Below the pieces are notes generated by a model. That model was given only the letters and a program-made list of their open reading frames with translations. It did not search any database and was not told the origin of the DNA. Both the position numbers and the translations under genes were made by a program. A DNA stretch of 64,000 nt from Methylicorpusculum sp. (GTDB lineage Bacteria; Pseudomonadota; Gammaproteobacteria; Methylococcales; Methylomonadaceae): positions 62,001 through 126,000 of the forward strand of contig NZ_JAUSBX010000087.1 in NCBI RefSeq assembly GCF_030651835.1, read 5' to 3'. Shown here piece after piece: positions 1 to 9,161 of this stretch. Each line of letters opens with the position of its first letter. The first letter of the stretch is position 1.

Positions 1-1787
1 AGCTTCCTTGAAATATCACGAACCAGACGCGGAAAACGCTGAAAAATAAAGGAGACCGGCATCATTCGAACTTGCATGATGGCGTCCTGCATTTCCTCTG
101 CAATACGATTGATAACCGCATACTGGGTTTTGATTTCACGAGCAATTTCACGCACCCCGTATTGGTTTTCGGCGCGACTGGCAAGGTAAGGCAAACTGTT
201 TTTTGCGACCACCATTTCTCCGATCAAACCCATCAAGCGGTCGATTTTAACCTGATCCACTTTAAGCGTTTTAGGGCCGGTATAAGCATCTTCAGCGCGG
301 CGCCCGAACTTTACTTCAGTATCTGTCTCGCTGATCCCGTTACCGACTGGCTCCAAAGATGAGGAGGGCAGTTCTATTTCAGCGATCTCTTCATGAACAT
401 CAGGAACCACCTTTTCCAAAGGTGACTCAAGGCTATCGAGCCAAGCCAAAAGCGGAGCGGCTTTATCGTCCTGTAAAGCAAGTGTTAATGCCTCATCCAG
501 TGACGGCAATACATCGGTTCGCCCCACTGATTTGTGTATTGCCGCAAGAGTCGCTGCTACCGAGCTTAATCGGCCCTGCAACCAAGCATCGCTATCGGGT
601 TGAGAAAGGATTTCCCGTTGAGCGTGCATGATGTCATTAAATGCTAAAAGATCACTCTCTGTAAACGCATTGTTTACAGTCGTTTCCTTTTGTTCGGCAA
701 CCGGGTCCGGGTCGTCCGGATTGTAAATGGTCAGCCAATCCGGTGGCGTCAGCGTTCTAAGCGATTCGACTAGAATCCTATGCGCCTGGCCATTGTCAGG
801 TTCTATTTCCAGCAGTAATAGCAACCACCGTAAAGCTGAGGACACCCATAAACTGGGTGAAGAGAGCTCAAGCATGGTCCGGGCAATGGCTTGCAAGGCA
901 GGGATATCGCCATTCTGCAACAAACCCAAGGCATCGGTAACAAAATCACCGTATACAGGTCCTCCGTTAGGATCACCTTGGGGTAAAACCAGCATCATGG
1001 CTGGCACTTTGACGATACGGATTTGTTCCGGTGTATAGCGAAACAATTCAAGTAATTCTTCTGATGTTGTCGTGGTCAGAACATGGAAAGCTAAATTACA
1101 ACGATAGGCGTCTAATTCAATTAAAGGTGACCAAGGTTCTCTTGATTGGACTGATTGCCAAAAAGCCTCAGGAATTTGCCTGATTTGAAAGAAAGGGTCT
1201 TCACCTTTATAAAAGCATTCTTCTTCCGGTGTATATTCTACTAACCACAGATGACCTCCTGTCACAGCATGACGGTAATGGTTCATCAGCAGTTCTTCGG
1301 GCAGTTCACCCAGACTATCAAACCCAGGAAATATCATGGGTTTAACGGCTACACTCGAATTGTCTTCAGAAATAGAGGCAGTCTCTGCTGATTCGCCCCC
1401 TTCGGAACCGATAAGCTGACGCAAGGAATCGGCGAATTGAACGGAGCTTTGTCCATGATTTATGCCGATGGAGCCATTGGCTTCAATTTCATCGATAAGC
1501 AATACAACAAAGTCCATGGCGTCCAGTAAGCGGTCCGCCATTAGCTGAGAAAAATTCAAGCGGCCATCGCGCACGGCATCGAGAAGATCTTCTCCCGCAT
1601 GCAGTACTCGGATCATGTCATAGAATTCAAACAGACCGGAATTGCCTTTCAGGGTATGTACCAACCGAAACAGCTCATTCATTGTCAGCGTGCTGTCTGG
1701 ATCTTTCTCCAATTGGAGGAGCTTCTCAGCGATACCCTGAAGTAATTCGCGCGCTTCCGAGAGAAATTGTTCCAATAGTGGGTTCAT
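1..1787 (-). CDS. cheA: CheA-type chemotaxis histidine kinase, C-terminus beyond window
   Basis: This is the N-terminal part (about 595 residues) of a CheA kinase, which passes phosphate from ATP through its HPt histidine to CheY/CheB. The ORF track misses it because the frame runs off base 1. The start ATG overlaps the cheY stop by 4 bases (ATGA). The HPt domain covers roughly residues 1-105 with the phospho-acceptor motif HTLKGNSG. A long middle region follows that is not a classical P2 domain; a stretch near GEDPFFQIRQIP resembles a degenerate second regulatory domain seen in some CheA proteins. The dimerisation helix starts near VDQVKIDRLMGLIGEMVV, and the sequence breaks off as the ATPase region begins (RMMPVSFIFQRFPRLV). 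ATPase and CheW-binding domains are not visible, so activity cannot be judged. It is the last visible gene of the mcp-cheW-cheB-HEAT-cheR-cheY operon. Confidence 0.93.
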   Translation of the reverse strand, partial: MNPLLEQFLSEARELLQGIAEKLLQLEKDPDSTLTMNELFRLVHTLKGNSGLFEFYDMIRVLHAGEDLLDAVRDGRLNFSQLMADRLLDAMDFVVLLIDEIEANGSIGINHGQSSVQFADSLRQLIGSEGGESAETASISEDNSSVAVKPMIFPGFDSLGELPEELLMNHYRHAVTGGHLWLVEYTPEEECFYKGEDPFFQIRQIPEAFWQSVQSREPWSPLIELDAYRCNLAFHVLTTTTSEELLELFRYTPEQIRIVKVPAMMLVLPQGDPNGGPVYGDFVTDALGLLQNGDIPALQAIARTMLELSSPSLWVSSALRWLLLLLEIEPDNGQAHRILVESLRTLTPPDWLTIYNPDDPDPVAEQKETTVNNAFTESDLLAFNDIMHAQREILSQPDSDAWLQGRLSSVAATLAAIHKSVGRTDVLPSLDEALTLALQDDKAAPLLAWLDSLESPLEKVVPDVHEEIAEIELPSSSLEPVGNGISETDTEVKFGRRAEDAYTGPKTLKVDQVKIDRLMGLIGEMVVAKNSLPYLASRAENQYGVREIAREIKTQYAVINRIAEEMQDAIMQVRMMPVSFIFQRFPRLVRDISRK

Positions 1788-2155
1788 GTTCCGGCCTCTC
1801 CCAGTAATAACCTGACATAAGACAGTAGTACTTCGGGTTTTACCGGTTTGACAAGATAGAGATTAGCCCCTGCACCAAAAGCCCTCTGACGATCGCTGGC
1901 TTCTGCCTCGGTAGAAACCATTAATGCCGGCGTCTGAGTGATTTCCTGGCTGCGCATTTGCTTAAGAAAGCCATAACCATCCAGTTTAGGCATGTTGATA
2001 TCGACAACATACAAATCGAAAGTGGTTTGTAAGGCCTTTTCCAAAGCTTCAATGCCATTGACAGCCTCCTCCACTCCATATCCCGCAGACTCGAGTATAT
2101 TGCGGTGGTACATACGAACCGTTGCGGCATCGTCGACGATGAGGATATGTTTCAT
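1784..2155 (-). CDS. cheY: CheY-like single-domain response regulator
   Basis: A 123-residue stand-alone receiver domain, the usual length of CheY. The acidic pair is D8-D9, the phospho-acceptor is D52 in VVDINMP, the switch residue is probably S82, and the conserved lysine is K104 in LVKPVKP. There is no output domain, so it should act by binding a partner. It overlaps cheR by 4 bases at its start and cheA by 4 bases at its end, so translation is probably coupled. Known family role: output of a CheA kinase. The target (flagellar switch, pilus, or something else) is not shown by the sequence; no flagellar switch gene is adjacent. Confidence 0.95.
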   Translation of the reverse strand: MKHILIVDDAATVRMYHRNILESAGYGVEEAVNGIEALEKALQTTFDLYVVDINMPKLDGYGFLKQMRSQEITQTPALMVSTEAEASDRQRAFGAGANLYLVKPVKPEVLLSYVRLLLGEAGT

Positions 2156-3003
2156 TTGTCCCCCAGGGGTTTTTGGTACACGATTGCTTCCGGAAACTTC
2201 CTGACCCGGAACAGCGAAGAAATTCGGCTCATCGATTCCGAGTGGCCGAGACAGACAAACCCGCCAGGATTTAAGGCGTCGAAAAATGTCTCTGCCGCTT
2301 GGCGGCGTGATAAGTCATCGAAATAGATCAGTAAGTTGCGGCAAAAAATGACGTCAAATTTGCGGTAAGCACGCACGTCTGCCGGTTCCATCAGATTCAC
2401 ACGAGTAAATTCAACCGCTTCGCGCAAGTCATCAATGAGCTGGTAACCACCTGCTTGGGGCTGAAAATATTTTTTAAGCAAGGCGGATGGTAAGTGTTGT
2501 ACCGAGCGAGGGGTATATTGGCCGCGGCGGGCACGCGCAATAATATCGGTATCGATATCAGACGAAATGATTTCCACATCCCACTTTTCGATACCCGGCC
2601 AATACTCCAGTAAGTAAATGACGATAGAGTAAGCTTCTTCGCCGGAGGACGATGGAATTGACCAGATGCGAATCGGAGTATTATCCTTTTTACGACGGGT
2701 GATATCGTTTAGCATTGAGTCTACTAAACACTTGAATTGATACTCCTCACGAAAAAAATACGTTTCGTTAACGGTCATCAGATTGACAAGTGCTTGTAAT
2801 TCCAGGCCGCTTGCTTCAAACCGCAGCATCATGAAGTAATTACGAAAATTCTCTGAGTGAGTCGCTTCGATACGCTCAACCAGCCGTTTATCAACAAAAT
2901 AGCGCTTGGTTTCCTCGAACTGAATACCGGTCTTGCGATAAAAAAATTCACGGAACTTTCTGAAATCTTCCTCACTGATAGTGATCTGTGCCATTCGATT
3001 CAA
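2152..3003 (-). CDS. cheR: CheR chemoreceptor methyltransferase
   Basis: A 283-residue CheR that uses S-adenosylmethionine to methylate glutamates on chemoreceptors. It has the helical N-terminal domain (about residues 1-80), then the SAM-binding domain. The motif IRIWSIPSSSGEEAYS replaces the usual AGCSTGEE with IPSSSGEE, a mild divergence. FCRNLLIYFD is a clear CheR signature. There is no C-terminal TPR extension, and the partner receptor lacks a tethering pentapeptide of the NWETF kind at its C-terminus. The start overlaps the HEAT gene stop by 4 bases. It acts in the cytoplasm against CheB within the same operon. Confidence 0.95.
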   Translation of the reverse strand: MNRMAQITISEEDFRKFREFFYRKTGIQFEETKRYFVDKRLVERIEATHSENFRNYFMMLRFEASGLELQALVNLMTVNETYFFREEYQFKCLVDSMLNDITRRKKDNTPIRIWSIPSSSGEEAYSIVIYLLEYWPGIEKWDVEIISSDIDTDIIARARRGQYTPRSVQHLPSALLKKYFQPQAGGYQLIDDLREAVEFTRVNLMEPADVRAYRKFDVIFCRNLLIYFDDLSRRQAAETFFDALNPGGFVCLGHSESMSRISSLFRVRKFPEAIVYQKPLGDK

Positions 3004-3623
3004 TCCTCGTTGATACGTTTCAGTGCTAAATCGGCGGCAAAACAGATATAGGGATCATCGGGGAACCGTGATTTAAGGCTTTTTAATGCCTCACGGGAAG
3101 ACGAAGAACCTACTTCGCCCAAAAGATCCACCGCAGTCGCGCAAACATTAATGTGCGAATCGTTTTGTATAACGCCGATCAACCAAGACTCAACCAAAGG
3201 GTGTCGCAACGATTCCAGGATATTGACAGCGAAAATGCGCACATCCGGATCAGTATCGGCCAACAATTCACCCATTATCGGAGCCACTTCCTCGGGTAAT
3301 TGCTTCATCGCTTCGATTACTTCATTTCGCAACGCAACATCTTCACTGCGAAGGCATTCCACCAGTCCGGCAACAGCGGCTTTATCACCCAGACAGGTGA
3401 GTGTTGTCAGGATCGCTTCTCGGACGCTGGAATCGTTTTCGCATTTGAGCCTCCCAACGAGTGCCAGCACGGAAGAGGGATGTTCTGACAAGTCTCGAGC
3501 CGCCCATCTTCTTGCTGCCGGATCTTCGGCTTCCAATTCTGCTATCAGTCCAGGCAAATCTCGTGATCGTTGACGTTCATCAACACTCGTTTGCTGGATT
3601 GGTTGTTGTTTGACAATAGCCAT
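3000..3623 (-). CDS. HEAT-repeat protein of the chemosensory operon
   Basis: A 207-residue soluble protein of helical HEAT-like (PBS lyase type) repeats from about residue 25 to 200, shown by the recurring pattern of DxDPxVRxxAxxxL (for example ADTDPDVRIFAVNIL). No catalytic motif is seen, so it is likely a scaffold or protein-binding partner. The first five codons, ATGGCTATTGTCAAA (MAIVK), are identical to those of the receptor gene in the same operon. It overlaps cheR by 4 bases and lies 20 bases after cheB. From memory, a HEAT-like protein (Cpc7) is encoded in the Che7 cluster of Myxococcus xanthus, so this gene class may mark a chemosensory type with a non-motility output. Function here is unknown. 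Confidence 0.85.
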   Translation of the reverse strand: MAIVKQQPIQQTSVDERQRSRDLPGLIAELEAEDPAARRWAARDLSEHPSSVLALVGRLKCENDSSVREAILTTLTCLGDKAAVAGLVECLRSEDVALRNEVIEAMKQLPEEVAPIMGELLADTDPDVRIFAVNILESLRHPLVESWLIGVIQNDSHINVCATAVDLLGEVGSSSSREALKSLKSRFPDDPYICFAADLALKRINED

Positions 3624-3643
3624 ATTCGCTCCTTAGCTGACCG

Positions 3644-4699
3644 TTATCGGGTCCAGTTGATTAGTTGGTTGGCAATTTTGTCCGAATCCAACACCACCGA
3701 TGCACCCCCGCGTTTTATCAATTCTGCCGGCATGCCGAAAACGACTGAAGATTGCTCAGACTCTGCGATCGTGCGTCCGCCTTTGAGCTTAATTTCATTA
3801 AAAGCATCGGCACCATCGTAGCCCATACCGGTCAGCATCACACCAATGACGCGCGTCAAGTCGCAATGTTCGATTACGGATCTCCCCATTAACTCAACCG
3901 ATGGATGCCAAAGATAACCAGCAGCTTCGGGGCGGGATAAAACGGTTAACTTACCGGCACGTTTAGCAACAGTCATATCTGCCCCCCCCTTGCCGACGAA
4001 AATCATGCCGGGCTCAAGCGGCATGGGATGGGAGGCCTCAACGACCTGTAACGAACAGAGATCATTCATCCTTTTAGCAAAAGCGAGTGTGAAACTCGCC
4101 GGCATATGTTGGGCAACCAGGACTGGCCAAGGGAAATCTGCCGGTAATAACGGCAAGATATCTTCCAGAGTCCTTGGGCCACCGGTAGAAACCCCGATGA
4201 TGACCAACCCTTCTCCGGTTATACCTCGTCTTACGGGTGTGGATGCGCGTTCGGACCGACTACGTTCTGCGCGGATACGGGAGGACAAACTATGCGCAGT
4301 TCTGAGTTTCGAGCGTGCGGCAGCTCTTACTTTTTCAACGATATCGCGTTTAATAACATCAATGGATAACGATATCGTGCCGCCGGGTTTGGGAATAAAA
4401 TCGACGGCGCCCAGAGCAAGTGCCTCAAAAGTGGCCAAGGCACCTTTTTCTGTTAGCGAAGACACCATAATCACGGCGACAGGCCGTTCTGCCATTAATA
4501 AGGATAGCGCTGTCAAGCCGTCCATTTCGGGCATGTTGATATCGAGTGTAATGACATCAGGTTTAAAGCGAATATTTTCCTCTACCGCTTCCTTACCATT
4601 TCTCGCTACTCTTATCTCGAAATCACCCTCAATTTCAAATAACGAGACTAGCTGACGCCGCATCAGCGCAGAGTCGTCAACAACCAGTAGTTTGATCAT
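3644..4699 (-). CDS. cheB: CheB chemoreceptor methylesterase/deamidase
   Basis: A 351-residue two-domain CheB, normal for the family. The receiver domain has D8-D9, phospho-acceptor D53 (TLDINMPEMDG) and the lysine in IPKPGG. After a basic, serine/arginine-rich linker (about 125-160) comes the esterase domain with the catalytic triad S171 (GVSTGG), H198 (AQHMP) and D295 (GMGYDGADA). It removes methyl groups from receptor glutamates when phosphorylated by CheA. It follows the triple-CheW gene by 13 bases and precedes the HEAT gene, so it is inside the operon. All key residues are present, so it should be active. Confidence 0.96.
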   Translation of the reverse strand: MIKLLVVDDSALMRRQLVSLFEIEGDFEIRVARNGKEAVEENIRFKPDVITLDINMPEMDGLTALSLLMAERPVAVIMVSSLTEKGALATFEALALGAVDFIPKPGGTISLSIDVIKRDIVEKVRAAARSKLRTAHSLSSRIRAERSRSERASTPVRRGITGEGLVIIGVSTGGPRTLEDILPLLPADFPWPVLVAQHMPASFTLAFAKRMNDLCSLQVVEASHPMPLEPGMIFVGKGGADMTVAKRAGKLTVLSRPEAAGYLWHPSVELMGRSVIEHCDLTRVIGVMLTGMGYDGADAFNEIKLKGGRTIAESEQSSVVFGMPAELIKRGGASVVLDSDKIANQLINWTR

Positions 4700-4712
4700 A
4701 AGCTGTGACCTA

Positions 4713-6299
4713 TTAAGTTGATGATTCCAATTCAGCCAAACTTTTAAGTTCTAAACTTTCAATAAGTTGCGACGGCTCTATCAATTGGATTATGCGTTTT
4801 TGCTTTTCCAGATTGGCTACCCGGCCAATAAGCTTAGCTTGCTCTCCTGAGAGGTGCGGCGCACTTTCAATGTCGACCTTTGGTATTTTAAGTACTTCGG
4901 TAACTGAATCGACGATAAAACCGGTACGAACACCACCCAATAAAAACACCATGATTCGTTGCCTGTCATTGCGCGGTGTAGTTGTCAGGCCCAAGCGCAA
5001 ACGCTGATCTATGACGGGTAATACAGCTCCGCGCAAGTTAATTACGCCTTCAACAAAAGCCGGTGCTTTAGGCACATGTGTCAATTGATCGGGGACTCGC
5101 ACAATTTCCTGGACGCTCTCAATGGGAACACCGAATTCCTCTTTATCCAGACGAAATACAACCACCTGCTCTTCATCTTCGGTAATTTCGTCATTTTCAG
5201 CGTGATCAGAAAATTGGCCGGATGTGTCTTTTCTTAAGTTGTCCACGGTATACAATGCCTCCTTAATAGCGGAATGACGGAACAGATTACCGACCGAAAT
5301 AATGGAAACCAGCCGCTTGCCCTCGTCCAGTCGACAAATCTCGGTAATATCGGATAGATCACCTTCACGAGCCAATAATCCCGGCATATTATCAACATGG
5401 ACTTTTGCAACGCGAAGAACCTCGTTCACACTGTCCATCACGACACCTACGGAGGCGCTGCCTAGAGCGACTACGACAATACGGCTATGTTCATTGGCGT
5501 CCTGTGGCGACAATCCGAACATACGGCGTAAGCTGACCAGAGGTAGGAGACGATTTCTGAGTGTCATAACGCCGAGGACATGCGCTTCTGAATGAGGAAC
5601 CTGAATGACGTGTTCGGGCATTTGAACAATTTCCTGGACGTCTTCAATTGAGATAGCATACTCCTGTCCGGCAACGGCAAAACTCACCAATTGTAATTCG
5701 TCACTTGTAGCCTCTTCTTCGTTTGCGCCCTCCTTGTTCTTTGCCCTCAGTAAATTATCGCCCCCGGACGATCTGGAGAGTGCAGCAATATCGGCAAATT
5801 CCTTTTCGATCAACTTTGCAAAATCCATCACCATGATCATATGGTGCCCACCGACATTCTTAAGCAAGCCGGATAATAAATCGCTGTCTATGGTTCCGCG
5901 AATGGATTCAACATCCTCAATTTTTGCCGGTTCAACGCCTACAACACTGGATACTTTGTCGACAACAAAACCCAGTGGTTGTCCCTGGTCAATAACGACG
6001 GCCCGAGTGGAATCATCATATTCACGCTCCTCGAAACCAAATATCCGCCGCAGTGAAATAATAGGCAGAACCTTACCTCGCAAGTTTGCCAAACCTTCCA
6101 GCGTATGAGGTGCAAGCGGAACTCTAACGACATCAGGAACCCGGATAATTTCCTGTACGGGTGCCATGTCTACTGCAAATACTTCGTCACCGACTATAAA
6201 AGTAACGAACTGCCGGATATCCGATTCCTGAATATCGATGGCTGAGTGTTCGACAACCGGGGCATTATTGCTCCGATGTTCCACGGTTTCGGTAGTCAT
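4713..6299 (-). CDS. cheW: Triple-CheW-domain coupling protein
   Basis: A 528-residue protein made of three consecutive CheW (SH3-like) domains, at about residues 28-165, 200-345 and 375-515. Each has the pattern FxVxxxxFxVxxxxVQEIxxxP followed by a conserved arginine turn: NLRGKVLPI, TLRNRLLPL and NLRGAVLPV. An acidic linker with DHAENDEITEDEEQ separates domains two and three. CheW normally has one domain (about 160 residues) and links receptors to CheA. Three in one chain could bridge several receptor or kinase sites. AGGAG precedes the ATG at 6299. It lies between the receptor and cheB genes in the same operon. Domain assignment is firm; why there are three is inference. Confidence 0.95.
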   Translation of the reverse strand: MTTETVEHRSNNAPVVEHSAIDIQESDIRQFVTFIVGDEVFAVDMAPVQEIIRVPDVVRVPLAPHTLEGLANLRGKVLPIISLRRIFGFEEREYDDSTRAVVIDQGQPLGFVVDKVSSVVGVEPAKIEDVESIRGTIDSDLLSGLLKNVGGHHMIMVMDFAKLIEKEFADIAALSRSSGGDNLLRAKNKEGANEEEATSDELQLVSFAVAGQEYAISIEDVQEIVQMPEHVIQVPHSEAHVLGVMTLRNRLLPLVSLRRMFGLSPQDANEHSRIVVVALGSASVGVVMDSVNEVLRVAKVHVDNMPGLLAREGDLSDITEICRLDEGKRLVSIISVGNLFRHSAIKEALYTVDNLRKDTSGQFSDHAENDEITEDEEQVVVFRLDKEEFGVPIESVQEIVRVPDQLTHVPKAPAFVEGVINLRGAVLPVIDQRLRLGLTTTPRNDRQRIMVFLLGGVRTGFIVDSVTEVLKIPKVDIESAPHLSGEQAKLIGRVANLEKQKRIIQLIEPSQLIESLELKSLAELESST

Positions 6300-6326
6300 A
6301 ATAAACTCCTAGGAATGGATGAGAAC

Positions 6327-8249
6327 TCAAGCGCTTTGCAGTTCATCGGCAAGGGAAGCTATTTCCTCAATTGCGGCAGCCAATTCATCGGCGCCCTGGG
6401 ATTGCTGGTTCGCTGCTGAGGCCGCCTCGGCGGCGGCTTTTTCTGCTTCTTGAGCTGCCGTTGCAATCTGATCTACACCGGTTTTAACTTGAGCGATAGC
6501 AGAAGCGATTTCGTTTGAGGCCGCCATAATTTCCGTATTACCCGTTTCTACAACAAGTATGTCAGTTTCGATCATGACCAGGTTATCCGTCGTCGCTTTG
6601 GCCTTATCCACTTCGCTCAGGGCAGTCGCCAGAATTTCCACCAAATCACGCCCGACGACGCTGATCTGATCCTGAACCGACTTAACCAAGTCCTTGATCC
6701 GATCAGCATTTTCAGCAGAATCATGCGCTAAATTACGAATATCGGTTGCCACTACAACAAAACCTTTACCAAATTCGCCGGCGCGGGCCGCCTCTATCGA
6801 TCCGTTGACAGCAAGCATGTTAGTTTGAATGGAAACGGTGGAAATTGCGTCCACAATCTTGTCAATACGGCGAGCGACCAGTTCCAGATCTTTAATTTGT
6901 TTGATGCTGCCCCGAGAGGATTCGGCGGTATTGGATATACCGTTTATCATGGTATCGACGGCGTTTTTGTTGGTTGCGAGCAATTTTTTGATGGTGATAA
7001 CTTTTTCGCCATTGTCGGTTGCTCGATTCAACGCGACTTCCAGTCCTTTTTCGATTTGAGCGATTGCAGCCGCTGACTCTTCGGTTCCGGCCGCTTGCAC
7101 TTCGGCACCTTTCCGAATTTGATCAATAGCCGCCATGATTTGAGCACCGGAACGGTTAATTTCCTGTACGGCAGAAGACAGTTCTTCAGCGGCAGAGGCG
7201 ACTTCTTCGGCGCTTTTGGCAACATCGGTGGAGTTTTTAAGATCTTCAGCCAGCTCTGACAAGTTTTGTGCGGCTTGTTCGCATTCGGCCAACGCCTGGG
7301 CCTGCTCTTCTACGGTTTTTGCAGTTTCTTCGGCTGCCGCAGATTGTTCTTCGGCGGCAGCTGCAATCGATTCCGATCCTTTTAGAGCCTGTTGAGCTGC
7401 AGACGCGGATTGCTGGGCGCCCGTGGCGATTTCTCTAATGCCCACCAATATTTGTGAAGAGTCCAGCCGGATTTGCTCTAATTGAGCCGTGATGGTCTTG
7501 CCATTTTCTATTTCGCCTTCAATGGTTTTGGCTGACAAATTAATGCTGTCTGCAATAACTTTGACTTCTTGCTGAATTTGACCCACCAGGGCTTGAATCT
7601 GTTGTGCGCTTTTTTCGGATGTTTCGGCAAGTGTTCGTACCTCATCGGCCACTACTGCAAAGCCTTTACCATGCTGGCCCGCTCTGGCGGCCTCGATTGC
7701 CGCATTAAGAGCCAGCAAGTTGGTCTGGTCGGCAATACGAGCAACAGCTTTAACGATGTCGCCAATGTTGGCTGACTGCTTTTCAAGCTCAATAACCATT
7801 TCCACCGAAACAGATTGACGTTGTGCGGCTATACCAACATTGTTAACAAGACTGTTCACCTCGGCACTGGTTTTAAGGACCAGCGTTTGTAAAACCTCAA
7901 CTTTTACCTGACCGATGTCTGAATTCTGCATTTGACGATTGATTGCTGCGCCAACTTGGTTGAAGGCTGCCAAAGACTCTTGCGCAGCCCCGGACGCTTC
8001 TTCAGCTCCCGTGGCAATCTGGTCGGAAGCCCTTTTTAGTTCTTCAGCTGCGGACGCCGCTTCGTTGATGCCGGAGGCAAGTTGCGCTGTAGCGGCTGCA
8101 ATTCGTTCAGCTGCCTGCTGTTGCTTGGCGAGAGTGCGCGCTTTTTTGCGCTGAGCTTCGGCATCGCGTGTGGAAATGGCTGATGACTTACTGCTCTCAG
8201 GGGCGGATGCGTATGTGTTACTGGCATTGGATTTTTTGACAATAGCCAT
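6327..8249 (-). CDS. Cytoplasmic chemoreceptor with two tandem MCP signalling tips
   Basis: The ORF opens at 8351, but the better start is the ATG at 8249 ([10 protein letters not shown]), preceded by AGGAG, giving 640 residues. No signal peptide, transmembrane segment, HAMP or recognisable ligand-binding domain is present; nearly the whole chain is alanine-rich coiled coil. Two signalling-tip motifs occur: [19 protein letters not shown] near residues 173-191 and [19 protein letters not shown] near 473-491, the second more divergent ([14 protein letters not shown] instead of [11 protein letters not shown]). Ordinary receptors have one. The protein should be soluble and may form a bipartite array. 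It is the first gene of the chemosensory operon. Ligand and output are unknown. Confidence 0.93.
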   Translation of the reverse strand: MAIVKKSNASNTYASAPESSKSSAISTRDAEAQRKKARTLAKQQQAAERIAAATAQLASGINEAASAAEELKRASDQIATGAEEASGAAQESLAAFNQVGAAINRQMQNSDIGQVKVEVLQTLVLKTSAEVNSLVNNVGIAAQRQSVSVEMVIELEKQSANIGDIVKAVARIADQTNLLALNAAIEAARAGQHGKGFAVVADEVRTLAETSEKSAQQIQALVGQIQQEVKVIADSINLSAKTIEGEIENGKTITAQLEQIRLDSSQILVGIREIATGAQQSASAAQQALKGSESIAAAAEEQSAAAEETAKTVEEQAQALAECEQAAQNLSELAEDLKNSTDVAKSAEEVASAAEELSSAVQEINRSGAQIMAAIDQIRKGAEVQAAGTEESAAAIAQIEKGLEVALNRATDNGEKVITIKKLLATNKNAVDTMINGISNTAESSRGSIKQIKDLELVARRIDKIVDAISTVSIQTNMLAVNGSIEAARAGEFGKGFVVVATDIRNLAHDSAENADRIKDLVKSVQDQISVVGRDLVEILATALSEVDKAKATTDNLVMIETDILVVETGNTEIMAASNEIASAIAQVKTGVDQIATAAQEAEKAAAEAASAANQQSQGADELAAAIEEIASLADELQSA

Positions 8250-8719
8250 TAGTAAACTCCTAAAATTTGATAAATGACGAACGGAAATTGAGCGAGCAAC
8301 AACCTTGAAGTAGTTATTCGTTGGCAAACCGCCGGAAAAAATAGACGTCAATCGGATGATTTACTGCCAGCTGACGGTCATCGGAAAACTTCCAGGTCAA
8401 ACTTCCGACTGGATTCGGAGTTCATATTCCATTTTGGATATGATGGGATAAAGTGCCGCTTTATAAAAAGCGGATGAAATGGACTAACAAGTATTCTTTG
8501 AGTAAGAAAATAGGGTGGGCTGTGAGACTCGGCTAATATGAAAAATCAAGTGCGCTCATCCGGTTCATTCGTTTTAGCATTTATAAACAATACCTATTAC
8601 TCAGTTTTGAAAAAATCACTCAAAATGAAGTTTTGATTAAGGTGTTTACGGAAGTCTGGTTTTGAATGTTAAATCAGTTAATCGAATAAATACGTTTAAT
8701 CTTGTAGGATAAAAGTAGT

Positions 8720-8914
8720 CTATTTTTTAGAAAATTTCAATACGGCAGCATTCTTTTCCACACCAAAACGGGTGAGGAGATGATGCCCGCAAGCAAGCAG
8801 AAGCCTGGATAGTCGGGTAACTAATTTGCGAAAGCGTGTTTTAGGCATACCAATCAAACGGCAAAAAACGGCGATGAAAACAGCCAAATGCCAAGGCCAC
8901 CGAGCCCACTTGTC
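8720..8914 (-). pseudogene. Possible decayed gene C-terminus, 65 codons without a start
   Basis: On the minus strand a 65-codon open stretch ends with TAG at 8720 and is bounded upstream by another in-frame TAG at 8915. It reads KWARWPWHLAVFIAVFC then RLIGMPKTRFRKLVTRL and ends VLKFSKK. Composition (basic, with a hydrophobic patch) is protein-like and recalls the tail of a lost gene, but I do not recognise the family. No start codon or ribosome-binding site fits the whole stretch. It may be chance. Confidence 0.3.
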
Positions 8915-9023
8915 CTACTTGAAATAACTTAACCATAGCGTCTTCATTACCAACGTCCCAGCAGATGATTGGCCCCAGGAAGAATTAAGAACCCTGTACC
9001 GCTTGAGTTGACGGGTCGAGATG

Positions 9024-9111
9024 CCAAGCCTTCATTAACGTCACCGTAAAAGGCGAAGTGGCAGATGGGTAGGGTGGATAAGCGACAGCGCATCCACCTT
9101 TAAAGGCTTGG
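9024..9111. repeat. Nested inverted repeat (REP-like)
   Basis: An outer inverted repeat CCAAGCCTT (9024-9032) / AAGGCTTGG (9103-9111) encloses an inner one, GGTGGAT (9073-9079) / ATCCACC (9092-9098). The inner unit, with GGTGGATAAGCG and CGCATCCACC arms, looks like a small interspersed palindrome. No coding sequence is inside. Confidence 0.6.
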
Positions 9112-9161
9112 CGGATGAGGTAAAAAATACCCTTAAGTTATATCCATTTTAGGAGCAGGCC

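Noticed and set aside
72-1038. Plus-strand ORFs of 90-103 residues over the cheA region
   Set aside because: They are antisense shadows of the cheA frame, which runs open on the minus strand to base 1 and has clear domain motifs.
7028-7225. Minus-strand 65-residue ORF inside the receptor gene
   Set aside because: It is a shifted-frame shadow of the alanine-rich receptor; the same holds for the other ORFs in 6800-8250.
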